Shown piece after piece: positions 1 through 8,702 of a DNA stretch of 64,000 nt. The DNA is from Phytobacter diazotrophicus. Lineage in GTDB: Bacteria > Pseudomonadota > Gammaproteobacteria > Enterobacterales > Enterobacteriaceae. The translations under genes and the position numbers were made by a program. Below the pieces are notes generated by a model, which searched no databases, was not told the origin of the DNA, and was given only the letters and a program-made list of their open reading frames with translations. How positions within the stretch are numbered: the stretch's first letter is position 1; each line of letters opens with the position of its first letter. The DNA lies in NCBI GenBank assembly GCA_004346725.1, contig SMDE01000001.1, positions 496,001 to 560,000 on the forward strand. Reading direction: 5' to 3'.

Positions 1-1518
1 CCATTATCAACAACCGCGCTGTTAGATATGAAAGGCAATCCTTCCTCTGGTGGGATTTGGGCTCCGGATCTCTCTTATGCTGACGGCAAATTCTGGTTAG
101 TGTATACGGATGTCAAAGTCACAGAAGGTGCCTTTAAAGATATGACAAACTACCTGACCACCGCAACCGACATTCGCGGGCCCTGGACAGATCCCATTAA
201 GCTTAATGGCGTGGGTTTTGACGCGTCACTTTTCCATGACGACGATGGCCGTAAATATTTAGTGCAACAAACCTGGGACCATAGGGAATACCATCACCCC
301 TTTGACGGTATCACGTTGACTGAGTTTGATACCCGCACCCTAAAATTGAAACCAGAAACCGCGCGTACCCTTTATCGTGGCACTGCCGTTGCACTTGTTG
401 AGGGGCCGCATCTCTACAAAATAAACGGATATTATTATCTCTTTGCCGCTCAGGGAGGCACCGTTTTCACCCACCAGGAGGTGGTTGCGCGTTCGAAAAC
501 CCTGGATGCCAATAGTTTTGAAACAGAGCCCGGCGACGTTTTCTTAACGAACGTCGATACCCCGGACAGCTACATCCAAAAACAGGGGCATGGCGCGTTG
601 GTTTCGACGCCCAAAGGTGAATGGTATTACGCCTCGCTCTGCGCCCGTCCATGGAATCGTGCCGGTGAGTCCGCCTATGATCCTCGCGGTTGGTCAACCC
701 TGGGCCGGGAAACGTCTATCCAGAAAGTATTTTGGGATGAAGAGGGCTGGCCGCGTATCGAAGGCGGCCACGGGGGGAAAACCTTTGTTGAAGGCCCCGT
801 CGATGCCATTTACACTGAAAGCGCAAAAGACCATAGCCAGTATGACGAGTTTAAAACCGCAACCCTCGATCCCAACTGGAATACGCTCCGTGTCCCGTTC
901 AGCGAAAAAATGGGCACCACGGGTAATGGGAAATTAACCTTAGTCGGGCAAGGTTCGTTAGCAAATACCCATGACCTCTCGCTTATTGCCCGACGCTGGC
1001 AGGCTTTTTATTTTGATGCTCAAGTTAAAGTAAAATTTAACCCGTTTAATTATCAACAAATGGCAGGGTTAACGAATTACTATAACGATCGTCACTGGAG
1101 CTTTGTTTTCATCACCTGGAATGAAATTAATGGATCAGTGATCGAAATAGCTGAGAATAATCGCGGGAAATATACCTCGTATCTGAAAGATGAGGCCATC
1201 AAGATCCCGGAAGGCGTTGAGTATGTCTGGTTCCGCACCAAAGTTCGTAAGCAAACTTATACCTATGAATACAGTTTTGATGGGGTGCAATTCACTGAAA
1301 TCCCGGTCAAACTGGATGCCGCCATTCTCTCTGATGATTATGTTCTGCAAAGTTATGGTGGGTTCTTTACCGGGGCGTTCGTTGGTCTGGCGGTAGTAGA
1401 TTACTCTGGCTATGGTGCCAGTGCAGAGTTTTACCATTTCGCTTACCAGGAACTGGGTGATTCGTTAGTTGCAAATGACACTTATAGCTGGAAGGGGAGC
1501 GAATCACGCTTTAGTTAA
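1..1518 (+). CDS. GH43 beta-xylosidase, XynB-like (5' partial)
   Basis: The reading frame is open from base 1, so the N-terminus lies outside the window and 505 residues are visible. They look like E. coli XynB (YagH) from just after the first blade of the GH43 propeller (GGIWAPDLSYADGKFW). Visible residue 74 (Asp, in GFDASLFHDDDG) fits the pKa-modulating Asp, and residue 134 (Glu, in LVEGPHLYK) fits the general acid. The catalytic-base Asp would be in the missing part. From about residue 285 a C-terminal beta-sandwich follows (DUF1349-type, YDEFKTATLDPNWNTLR...). The family removes xylose or arabinose from short xylo-oligosaccharides. No signal peptide can be judged. A GPH-type xyloside transporter would be expected upstream by analogy with yagG. 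Family assignment is firm; exact substrate is inferred. Confidence 0.88.
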   Translation, partial: PLSTTALLDMKGNPSSGGIWAPDLSYADGKFWLVYTDVKVTEGAFKDMTNYLTTATDIRGPWTDPIKLNGVGFDASLFHDDDGRKYLVQQTWDHREYHHPFDGITLTEFDTRTLKLKPETARTLYRGTAVALVEGPHLYKINGYYYLFAAQGGTVFTHQEVVARSKTLDANSFETEPGDVFLTNVDTPDSYIQKQGHGALVSTPKGEWYYASLCARPWNRAGESAYDPRGWSTLGRETSIQKVFWDEEGWPRIEGGHGGKTFVEGPVDAIYTESAKDHSQYDEFKTATLDPNWNTLRVPFSEKMGTTGNGKLTLVGQGSLANTHDLSLIARRWQAFYFDAQVKVKFNPFNYQQMAGLTNYYNDRHWSFVFITWNEINGSVIEIAENNRGKYTSYLKDEAIKIPEGVEYVWFRTKVRKQTYTYEYSFDGVQFTEIPVKLDAAILSDDYVLQSYGGFFTGAFVGLAVVDYSGYGASAEFYHFAYQELGDSLVANDTYSWKGSESRFS

Positions 1519-1590
1519 TGGCTAAACGCAGATTCAGTTAAATCCCGAGAGCATTACTGCAAGGCAAAAAACGTTAGCGATGACCCTAAA

Positions 1591-1630
1591 AGGATTACTG
1601 GCCAGTAGGGGGCCGGTAATCCTTTTTTTT
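1591..1630 (+). terminator. Rho-independent terminator after the GH43 gene
   Basis: A 13-base stem (AGGATTACTGGCC at 1591-1603 with GGCCGGTAATCCT at 1611-1623, one mismatch) is followed by a run of eight or nine T residues. It lies between the convergent GH43 and Gate-domain genes. Read in the other direction the T run is only four long, so it mainly serves the plus strand. Confidence 0.85.
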
Positions 1631-1653
1631 GCAGGTAAACGGGTCGCTTATCG

Positions 1654-2613
1654 CTAATACAACAGGGTGTGGATGATGCTGCGCACCGCGATCCCGACAA
1701 TCACACCGGGGATGACATAGCGGAAAAGCCTGACAAATCGGCTGGCGATCCCAAGGTAAATCCCGATACCTGGCAGGTCGAAGGTCTGGATCAGAAAGCC
1801 CGCCGAGGCGTTCATCTGTTCTGGCGTCACCAGCCCTTTTCGCAGAAGCTCTGACATCACCCCGAAGTAGGCTGTTCCACCCGCCAGACACTTGGTCAGC
1901 GTTGGCAGCACATACACCTCGGGAAGGCTGAAATAGGCCATCAGCGGCGAGAGTAGCCGGGTCAGAATGTCTATCGCTCCCGCTTCTTTTAGTATGCCGA
2001 CGATGGTCAGCGAGAGCAGCAACATGGGGAGTGAACCCAGCGCCAGGCGTATCGCATCTGCCCCCGCGCCATTAATGATACCGATCAGACTGGACGATGA
2101 TTTATCGTTAAACGCTTCGGCAGGTGCCGCGTTCTGAACGGTGCTGGAAAGTTTTTTCCCGAACAGATGATAAGTGACCGCAGCGGCGACCAGCCCACCA
2201 AAAATCGAAATGATGATGGCATTTCCCCAGTGCAGCCCGTAAGGGATCAATGGGTAGAAGACATTGCCCTGTCCCATCGCAAATAACATTGCCAGCGCGG
2301 CGGCAAGCTGGCGCTCTGAGGTGCCTCTTTTTTCCATAATGGCCAGGGCGGCAATGGGGGCGGCAAAGCTGACGAAATTGAGTTGTATCAGGGCGAAGAT
2401 GGCGATCCCGGAAATACCAAAGGGCTTGAGCACTGGCGCGGTCAGCCGAACCACGGCATCGACGACGCCTTTTGCTTCCAGGTATTTCATCACGATGAGC
2501 ATGACAACCATGACGGGAATAAGCGTGTAAAGCGCAACATCAACAGACGCCTTTCCTGCTGACATAATGACATCAATAATATTCATTAAGCTATCCAGTG
2601 AAGATCCACGCAA
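1654..2613 (-). CDS. Nucleoside-recognition (Gate) domain membrane protein
   Basis: A hydrophobic protein of about 319 residues with roughly eight membrane segments. Two similar halves of the Gate type occur in nucleoside transporters and in spore-maturation SpmA/SpmB and YjiH-like proteins, with polar motifs such as QLNFVSFAAPIAAL and PTLTKCLAGGTAY. Substrate is unknown. The best ribosome site (GGAGGTG at 2623-2629) is nine bases before a TTG codon at 2613. An ATG ten codons in (2586) begins MNIIDVIMSAG and is the alternative start with a weaker site. It is convergent with the GH43 gene and shares its terminator region; nothing ties it functionally to xylan use. Confidence 0.8.
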   Translation of the reverse strand: MRGSSLDSLMNIIDVIMSAGKASVDVALYTLIPVMVVMLIVMKYLEAKGVVDAVVRLTAPVLKPFGISGIAIFALIQLNFVSFAAPIAALAIMEKRGTSERQLAAALAMLFAMGQGNVFYPLIPYGLHWGNAIIISIFGGLVAAAVTYHLFGKKLSSTVQNAAPAEAFNDKSSSSLIGIINGAGADAIRLALGSLPMLLLSLTIVGILKEAGAIDILTRLLSPLMAYFSLPEVYVLPTLTKCLAGGTAYFGVMSELLRKGLVTPEQMNASAGFLIQTFDLPGIGIYLGIASRFVRLFRYVIPGVIVGIAVRSIIHTLLY

Positions 2614-2858
2614 GGCAATCTACACCTCCGCGACAGTAAGTAAAATCCATGTCGTGCTTTTATAATTTAGTCGGATGGAAGTGACCCCCCGTTGGCTGAC
2701 GGACATAAGGATAACGTCTGACGCATTGGGGAATATCATGCCAAATGCGGTAATTCTGTAGCGTATTATTTTTATTATCCCGCTTAGTTTAAGATTTTTA
2801 TCGTCCAATCTCCTTTAGTGTACTACGTTCAATAATGTCACTGTGGTGAGGAGAGCGG

Positions 2859-3650
2859 ATGAAACCATTATCTCTATTGATGTTAACAAGCCTGGCGTTA
2901 GCGGGATGTGGGGCGAATAATTCGCCGCCGAAAACCCCCGTTCCCGGCGAAAAAACCTCTGCCCAAATGCGCACCCTCGAAACCGGTGCGCAAATGATTC
3001 AATCCCGCCCGCCAGTCGATGCGATAAGCGCCTACCTCGACGGGTTCCATTTCTATAACGGCGATAAAAATGGCCAGATGGAAGCCCATCACTATGTGAC
3101 TGTGCTTAATGACGATGTCATGCAGGCCGTGATTTATGACAGCAACACCAAAGATGCCCGGCTGATGGGCGTTGAGTACATCATTAGCGAACGTTTATTT
3201 AAGACCCTGCCGCCAGAAGAAAAAAAGCTTTGGCATAGCCACCAGTATGAAGTGAAGTCCGGGAGTCTCATTGCCCCTGGTTTACCGGCAGTGGCGGATA
3301 AGTCACTGATGAAAAAGATTGTGAATACGTATGGGAAAACCTGGCACACCTGGCATACCGATCGTGACAAGACCCTGCCGTTGGGTATTCCGGCGCTAAT
3401 GATGGGCTTTACCGGGGAAGGGCAGCTTGATCCCCGGCTACTGGCAGACAGAGACCGTCGGTTTAATGTGCAAACGCAGGCTATCAAGCGTGAGCGTGAA
3501 GATCTGGTGGCCCACCCTGTCGTTGACGGCGCTAACGCATGGCAACGCGGCGAGGTGATTCAACTCAAGCGGACAACCGGCGGCGGTGAGCATGCACAGG
3601 GCGAAACCGCGCATTTTGGCGCATCCGAGCAAACCCTGCAGGCAAAGTGA
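2859..3650 (+). CDS. OBAP-family (DUF1264) lipoprotein
   Basis: 263 residues beginning with a lipoprotein signal (hydrophobic residues 4-15, lipobox LALAGC with Cys17). The mature part matches the oil-body-associated-protein/DUF1264 family: SAYLDGFHFYNGD near residue 60, a GVEYIISERLF motif, the HSHQYEVKSG motif, and a TWHTWHTDRD segment. Plant and fungal members associate with lipid bodies; the bacterial role is not known. The start has a strong site (GAGGAGAGCGG). It ends 18 bases before a metallo-beta-lactamase-fold gene on the same strand, so the two are probably cotranscribed. No Asp follows Cys17 (+2 is Ala), so outer-membrane sorting is expected. Confidence 0.85.
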   Translation: MKPLSLLMLTSLALAGCGANNSPPKTPVPGEKTSAQMRTLETGAQMIQSRPPVDAISAYLDGFHFYNGDKNGQMEAHHYVTVLNDDVMQAVIYDSNTKDARLMGVEYIISERLFKTLPPEEKKLWHSHQYEVKSGSLIAPGLPAVADKSLMKKIVNTYGKTWHTWHTDRDKTLPLGIPALMMGFTGEGQLDPRLLADRDRRFNVQTQAIKREREDLVAHPVVDGANAWQRGEVIQLKRTTGGGEHAQGETAHFGASEQTLQAK

Positions 3651-3668
3651 CTATGATCCGGAGGCCTA

Positions 3669-4502
3669 ATGAAAATTCACCACCTCAACTGTGGTTGCAT
3701 GTGCCCGTTTGGCGGCGCGTTTTATGATGGGTTCAGTAAAGGGCTTCACGCGCATCTGGTCTGCCACTGTTTGCTGATTGAAACGGACCGGGATGGGCTG
3801 ATTCTGGTGGATACGGGGTTCGGTCGTGACGATATACGCCACCCCGGCCAGCGTTTGTCTGGCTTTTTCCGCCTGATGAATAATATCCAACGGCGGCAAG
3901 AGCTGACGGCGCTTGCACGTATAGAAGCGCTCGGGTTTAACGCGGCGGATGTGCGGCATATTATTCTGACACATCTCGATTTTGACCATGCAGGTGGGCT
4001 TACCGACTTTCCTCACGCCCGGATACATCTGTTGCAACAAGAGATAGATACCGCGCATCAGCGCCACAGTTGGCTTGCACGTGAGCGCTATCGACCCGGA
4101 CAGTGGGGCGGAACTTCCGGCTGGGTTGGCTACCAGCCAAAAGGGGAGAACTGGTATGGCTTCGAGGCGGTGACCGCGCTTGAAGGATTGCTGCCAGATA
4201 TCCTGCTGGTTCCGCTGGCGGGTCATACGCTGGGGCATGCGGGGATTGCCATTCGTCAGCCGCAGGGCTGGCTGCTGCACGGTGGCGATGCATGGTTTTA
4301 TCGTGGCGAAATGCGTCAACCAACGCGCCACTGTACGCCGGGCCTGCGTTTTTATCAGTGGATGATGGCAATGGATAATGATGCCAGACGCCATAATCAG
4401 CAGCGACTTCGGGCGCTTTCCTGCCGCCACGGCGATGAAATTACCTTTTTCTGTAGCCACGATGCGCAAGAGTTGCAGACGTTAGCGGCCCCCGAACACT
4501 AA
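3669..4502 (+). CDS. Metallo-beta-lactamase-fold hydrolase
   Basis: 277 residues with the fold's metal-binding signature THLDFDH (His102, Asp104, Asp106, His107), a third His in PLAGHTLGHAG, a bridging Asp in LHGGDAWF, and a late His in CSHDAQEL. This is the arrangement of the lactonase/quorum-quenching-type and general hydrolase branches. No signal peptide is seen, so it is probably cytoplasmic. GGAGGCCTA precedes the ATG closely. It is the second gene of a likely two-gene unit with the OBAP-like lipoprotein. The substrate cannot be read from sequence; AHL-lactonase activity is possible but unsupported. Confidence 0.85.
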   Translation: MKIHHLNCGCMCPFGGAFYDGFSKGLHAHLVCHCLLIETDRDGLILVDTGFGRDDIRHPGQRLSGFFRLMNNIQRRQELTALARIEALGFNAADVRHIILTHLDFDHAGGLTDFPHARIHLLQQEIDTAHQRHSWLARERYRPGQWGGTSGWVGYQPKGENWYGFEAVTALEGLLPDILLVPLAGHTLGHAGIAIRQPQGWLLHGGDAWFYRGEMRQPTRHCTPGLRFYQWMMAMDNDARRHNQQRLRALSCRHGDEITFFCSHDAQELQTLAAPEH

Positions 4503-4515
4503 GCGCGTCGGTGTA

Positions 4516-4540
4516 ATCGCGACCCGTTTCAGGTCGCGAT
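4516..4540. terminator. Hairpin between convergent genes
   Basis: A perfect 9-base stem (ATCGCGACC / GGTCGCGAT) with a 7-base loop lies in the 56-base gap between the hydrolase gene and yneE. There is no good T run on either side, so termination activity is only probable. Confidence 0.45.
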
Positions 4541-4558
4541 AACCGCATGAGTGGTCGT

Positions 4559-5476
4559 TTAAATCAGGTTGAAACGCTTATCCGGTACAGGCAATGGCGG
4601 CAGCGGACTTTGCCCGGTGATATCCATCAGATTGCGTTCTATCGTGGTGCAGATGGCGTTCAGCGCCAGGTTATTGGGGTGTGTACCAAACGGATGCTCC
4701 ATCTCTTCGGCAATCGAATCCCATGACAGGAAAGCGTAAGAGATAAACGCTGAAACAAACGGTGTCATCAGGTGAAGGTCGGACACCAGCGCCAGCGGCA
4801 GAAGTGTACAAAACAGATAGACCGTACGCTGCAAAATCAACGCATAAGCAAAGGGAACCGGCGTGTTGGCGATACGCTCGCAGCCCCCCAGGCAACGCGA
4901 CAGCTCGTTAAGATTCTCATCGATATTCTGCCAGACAAAATCATTGATCTTGCCTTCCCGGCGCAGGCTGGCGTACTCCTTGCCAATAAAAATCAGGATG
5001 CGATGACAGGCCGAAGTGCTTTTCATCACCTCGGCCGCCGCGTCCGCAGGCAGCAAACGTTGCATATCCTGGGTGGCATCTTGTTGGCGAAGCTGGTGGT
5101 TCAGACACCAACTGAACGCGGTCAGGTAGTGGGAAAGCTTCTGCTGGATTGCCGTATCGTCAGGCAGGGCGCTGACGGTCTGTCGCATCAGGCTACGGGA
5201 GGTGATCGTCACCGAACCCCAGATCATTCTCGCTTCGGTGTAACGGCTGTAGCTGGCGTTGTTACGAAAGCCAAGAAATATAGCAATGGCGATACCCAGC
5301 AGGCTAAACGGGGCAACGGTCAGGTGAATGTTCAGATTTTCGTAGTACGGCCAGGCAATGATCGCCACGATAGACATGAACAGGTTCAGTCCCAGCCGGA
5401 AGATAATCATCGACAGCACGGAGCCATGCCAGTTAAAGAGCCGCACAAACCAGCTCTGAGGTGGACGTATGATCAT
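4559..5476 (-). CDS. yneE: Bestrophin-family ion channel YneE
   Basis: 305 residues, the length of E. coli YneE, and alignable throughout: MIIRPPQSWFVRLFNWHGS at the start, FLGFRNNASYSRYTEAR in the first third, and LILQRTVYLFCTLLPLAL plus SWDSIAEEMEHPFGT in the C-terminal half. Bestrophins form pentameric inner-membrane anion or cation channels; Klebsiella KpBest is the studied bacterial example. The ATG at 5476 is chosen because it follows AAAGGAATCCGT and matches family N-termini; the frame is open 48 codons further upstream. It follows the response-regulator gene on the same strand after 179 bases, so cotranscription is possible. Confidence 0.9.
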   Translation of the reverse strand: MIIRPPQSWFVRLFNWHGSVLSMIIFRLGLNLFMSIVAIIAWPYYENLNIHLTVAPFSLLGIAIAIFLGFRNNASYSRYTEARMIWGSVTITSRSLMRQTVSALPDDTAIQQKLSHYLTAFSWCLNHQLRQQDATQDMQRLLPADAAAEVMKSTSACHRILIFIGKEYASLRREGKINDFVWQNIDENLNELSRCLGGCERIANTPVPFAYALILQRTVYLFCTLLPLALVSDLHLMTPFVSAFISYAFLSWDSIAEEMEHPFGTHPNNLALNAICTTIERNLMDITGQSPLPPLPVPDKRFNLI

Positions 5477-5655
5477 ACGGATTCCTTTACGGTCTTTTGT
5501 TTTATTGTTTGCAGGTGGCCGGTGTGAATCCGGCGCGGGAATTGTAGCCTGATCGGATTTTCCCGCAAGCTGATGCGAAAGGAAGAGGTAAAACAGACGG
5601 CTCGATAAGGCATCATACACCCGCAGACCAGGTGCGAAACGATCGCCCGGAGGGG

Positions 5656-6351
5656 TTATGGCTGTCGGAACCGGTAGCCGATGCCACGCACGTTGAGCAG
5701 CACCTCTGTGATTCCGGCGGATTCGAGTTTCTTGCGCAGATTATAAATATGGGTATCCACAACACGCTCAAGAGCATCGCTTTCCGGAAGGCACTGTTCC
5801 AGTAATGAGAGGCGCGACCAGGCGCGAACGGGTGAGCGCATAAGCAGGGTTAATAATGAAAATTCGGTGGGCGTCAGCTCAAGTAAAACCGGTTTTTGAT
5901 GGTCGACCGCTACCGTGGCGGTCATTGCTGTGGTGTCGACTTCCAGACCTTGCCAGCGCAGGATCTCTTGCGATTCAGCCTGATGATGACAGCGTCTCAA
6001 TACAGCCTGGACCCGCACAACCACCTCTTTGGGATCGTAGGGTTTGACGATGTAATCATCCGCACCGTAGCGCAGGGCGCCAATTTTATCGGGAAGATCG
6101 CCCATCGCCGAAATCATAATGACAGGCGTAAGCCCGTCGCGACGCACTGCGGCCAGCACCTCGCTGCCGTTCATTGACGGCAGCATGATATCAAGCAGAA
6201 TAAGGTCCGGTTTCCACTGCCGCGCCATATCAAGCCCGATGCGTCCGTCGCCGCAAATGGCAATGTCGAAATTTTCCCGCTTAAGATAGGCCTCAAGAAC
6301 GCCCGCCGCATCGGCATCATCTTCAATTATCAGCACCCGACGTTGACTCAT
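5656..6351 (-). CDS. OmpR/PhoB-family response regulator, AdeR-like
   Basis: 231 residues. The receiver domain (1-120) has acidic residues IIEDDAD, the phospho-acceptor Asp54 (LILLDIMLP), and Lys103 (YIVKPYDP). A winged-helix DNA-binding domain fills 135-231. The C-terminal stretch (SDALERVVDTHIYNLRKKL, then LLNVRGIGYRF) resembles Acinetobacter AdeR and Enterobacterial BaeR more than PhoB. The start at 6351 follows AGGAAGAGGCG. No histidine kinase is next to it: the neighbours are yneE downstream and an acetyltransferase upstream. It is therefore an orphan regulator here, with its kinase presumably elsewhere. Confidence 0.88.
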   Translation of the reverse strand: MSQRRVLIIEDDADAAGVLEAYLKRENFDIAICGDGRIGLDMARQWKPDLILLDIMLPSMNGSEVLAAVRRDGLTPVIMISAMGDLPDKIGALRYGADDYIVKPYDPKEVVVRVQAVLRRCHHQAESQEILRWQGLEVDTTAMTATVAVDHQKPVLLELTPTEFSLLTLLMRSPVRAWSRLSLLEQCLPESDALERVVDTHIYNLRKKLESAGITEVLLNVRGIGYRFRQP

Positions 6352-6436
6352 CGCCTCTTCCTGTTGCACAGCACCTGTTAAGCATGATGATACCCTGGGC
6401 AACGGCTTTGCGATATCAGGGGCCACGGCGGTTTAC

Positions 6437-7135
6437 TTAGCGAAAATCCTTAAGTTTTTTCAATTGCCGCCCCAGACCGTCGAAATTATTCTCTCTCAGC
6501 CAGGCTTTGATCGGGATCTCTAAATCGTGCCATTCGCTGGCGATGATTGAGAACAGCGCGAGGTCTTCCGAGTGGCCTTTAGTCACTTTTTTGTCCCGCA
6601 ATATTCCTTCTTTGCGAAAGCCGAAGCGCTCGGCAGCTTTAATCGCCCCGTCATTGAAAATGTTTGTACGCCATTCACATCTGCGGTAGTGGAGCGCATC
6701 AATAAAATAAGCCAATACTAAATAGATCGCTTCGGTGCTGATGCGTGTCTTTTTTAACGCTGGCGTCCAGTTGATATCCGTAAGCTCGAACGTGCCGTGT
6801 AGTGGATTAATCCTTGTGATGCAGAAAATGCCTTTCACGGTGTCGTCATTTTTATCAATAACCGACATGTGCATGCCATTTTTTGCGCCGATAAGCTCGC
6901 GAAAATAGTTATAACACGCCTCTTTGGTGGCGGGTCGTTTTCCAGGTAAATAGGTCCAGTCACGATCATCATCAATACTTTGCCAGGCATGAAATAAATC
7001 TTCTGCATGATCGACAGACAGCGGCGTAACCATGCAATAATTTCCGCTAAGGGAGAATTTTTCAGGGGTGCTTCTGGGCGTCCAGTCTTGCATTTCCTGC
7101 CCCAGACACTGGCCGTAGCTGTTTCGGTATTGCAT
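6437..7135 (-). CDS. GNAT-family N-acetyltransferase, RimL-like
   Basis: 232 residues with the GNAT pattern of RimL/RimJ-type enzymes: LSVDHAEDLFHAW near the N-terminus, KGIFCITRINPLHGTFELT in the central sheet, TEAIYLVLAYFIDALHYRRCEWRT around the acetyl-CoA loop, and AAERFGFRKEGILRD at the C-terminal end. Such enzymes acetylate protein N-termini or small amines. The substrate is unknown. The ATG follows AAGGGGAAATGTT. It ends 85 bases before the response-regulator gene on the same strand. Confidence 0.87.
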   Translation of the reverse strand: MQYRNSYGQCLGQEMQDWTPRSTPEKFSLSGNYCMVTPLSVDHAEDLFHAWQSIDDDRDWTYLPGKRPATKEACYNYFRELIGAKNGMHMSVIDKNDDTVKGIFCITRINPLHGTFELTDINWTPALKKTRISTEAIYLVLAYFIDALHYRRCEWRTNIFNDGAIKAAERFGFRKEGILRDKKVTKGHSEDLALFSIIASEWHDLEIPIKAWLRENNFDGLGRQLKKLKDFR

Positions 7136-7496
7136 AACATTTCCCCTTAAATGAATGTAATTCTGACTGAATTAAAAACCATTGCATTGTAATGCTAATT
7201 ATATCAATGGTTGCTTTTCGATAATACGATCGCGATCGTGTTTCCCGGCAATAAAATAATTTCGCGGTGCTATACGTAATTATTAAGTGGGTGTTTATTT
7301 CATCCATCTGGTATTTTTTTATTGACCATAAGAAAAATTTCCGTAATAAAAATATGGAAAAGCATACGAGTGAATATTTTCTTTGGAATGGGGTTTATCA
7401 CTATTATTGTGCCAGTGTAGTGCTTGTTAACAATACCGGAAAGGGGAGACAGAAGAGTGACCTCAGCGGCTTTCACCGCCGGGATCGAACAATATA
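7136..7496. other. AT-rich intergenic stretch
   Basis: This 361-base gap is clearly richer in A and T than its surroundings. The only open frames are short and low in coding character. It presumably carries the promoter of the acetyltransferase gene. No RNA gene, repeat or operator is recognised. Confidence 0.5.
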
Positions 7497-7916
7497 TTAC
7501 TGACTGGTTAAATTCTGGCATTCCGCAGCGGCGTACTGTGCGGCGCTGAGCGGCACATTATCCAGTGCCTTTTTAATGGCGGAAGAGGAGGAGAACTGGT
7601 TGACCGCGTCCCTTTGCATGATCTCAAAACTTTTTTGAATATTCGCGGTAATGTCGTCGCAATTTGCCCCCTGATTCAGGCCGCCAATCACCACGTTATT
7701 GATGCGCTCGGACATTTCGGTCCCCATTTTTTGGCCCATTTTTGCCGGGTCTGCTTTGCCTTCTTCCGGCATGGCGCCGGTAAGTAGCGCAGACTTATAC
7801 AGCGCCTGGCCCAGGGTGACTTTCGCTGCCGCGACTGTCTCTTCGTTCGATGTTGATGCCAGCGCGGACGTTGACGCTGCAAGCAAAAATAAAGTGCTAA
7901 TGACTGCCAGTCTCAT
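7497..7916 (-). CDS. Small secreted protein of unknown function
   Basis: 139 residues with a clear signal peptide (MRLAVISTLFLLAASTSALA, cleavage near residue 20). The mature protein is Ala-, Asn- and Gln-rich, probably helical, with two cysteines (in GANCDDITANI and AAECQNLTSQ) that could form one disulfide in the periplasm. The family is not recognised. It lies 36 bases downstream of the Anbu gene on the same strand and could be the last gene of that operon. The ribosome site is weak. Confidence 0.65.
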   Translation of the reverse strand: MRLAVISTLFLLAASTSALASTSNEETVAAAKVTLGQALYKSALLTGAMPEEGKADPAKMGQKMGTEMSERINNVVIGGLNQGANCDDITANIQKSFEIMQRDAVNQFSSSSAIKKALDNVPLSAAQYAAAECQNLTSQ

Positions 7917-7952
7917 TGAGAAGCTCTTTGTTTATTACAGGTCTCGCCCAAC

Positions 7953-8684
7953 TTAGCCCTGCGCCGGAAAAGGCGGCAACTGGCGGAAGGTGTTCACCAG
8001 GCCTTCCGACCAGGCTTTGCGGATACCGGTAAAATAGGGATCGTTTTCCGTGATGCGTCGCTGTTCGCTGGCATCATAGGTATTCGCGCGATAAATCATG
8101 ACATCCAGCGGCATACCGACGGACAGATTACTGCGTAACGTCGAATCGATGGAGATCAAGGCGCAGCACATAGCGTGCTCCAGAGGGGTATCGACCGTCA
8201 ACACCCTGTCGATAATCGGCTTGCCGTATTTGCTCTCGCCAATCTGAAAGTAGGGGGTATCATTCGTCGCTTCAATGAAATTACCTTCGGGATAGATATG
8301 AAACAGGCGCGGAACCTCGTTGCCAATCTGCCCACCGAGCAGCATATTGCAGCCAAAATTGGTACTGCTGTTTTGCTGCGCCGCGCTGTCGCGGTGAATC
8401 ACTTCGCGCACGGTCTCCCCGACCAGCGTGGCGGCGTCATACATCGTCCCCATCTGCATCAGGTTTGGCGTATGCTGGCCCTGTATCCGTTCGTTAAGCA
8501 GGCTGACAATACTCTGTGTTGTGGCCAGGTTCCCCGCCGACTGGATCACCAGCACCCGTTCCCCCTCCTTGCTGAACACATGGAGTTTTTTAAACGTTGC
8601 GATGTGGTCGACACCCGCATTGGTGCGGGAATCGGAAGCAAAAACCAGCCCGTCGGAAAGACGCATGGCCACACAGTAAGTCAT
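7953..8684 (-). CDS. Anbu proteasome-like peptidase
   Basis: 243 residues with the Anbu (ancestral beta subunit, bacterial proteasome-related) pattern. The N-terminus MTYCVAMRLSDGLVFASDSR exposes Thr2 as the expected Ntn-hydrolase nucleophile once Met is removed. LVIQSAGNLATTQSIVSLL and GGQIGNEVPRLFHIYPEGNF are typical core strands, and the length fits. Anbu assembles into open helical rings; substrates and physiological role are unsettled. It is the fourth gene of an operon with ATP-grasp, alpha-E and transglutaminase genes, the classic Anbu neighbourhood, which makes the call secure. Confidence 0.93.
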   Translation of the reverse strand: MTYCVAMRLSDGLVFASDSRTNAGVDHIATFKKLHVFSKEGERVLVIQSAGNLATTQSIVSLLNERIQGQHTPNLMQMGTMYDAATLVGETVREVIHRDSAAQQNSSTNFGCNMLLGGQIGNEVPRLFHIYPEGNFIEATNDTPYFQIGESKYGKPIIDRVLTVDTPLEHAMCCALISIDSTLRSNLSVGMPLDVMIYRANTYDASEQRRITENDPYFTGIRKAWSEGLVNTFRQLPPFPAQG

Positions 8685-8702
8685 TAAAATACCTTTATTA
8701 AT

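Noticed and set aside
2620-2808. 62-residue minus-strand frame upstream of the Gate-domain gene
   Set aside because: No coding signature or ribosome site; the region more likely carries promoters for the two divergent genes.
7267-7503. 78-residue plus-strand frame in the AT-rich gap
   Set aside because: AT-rich open frame with odd composition, no ribosome site and no recognisable family.
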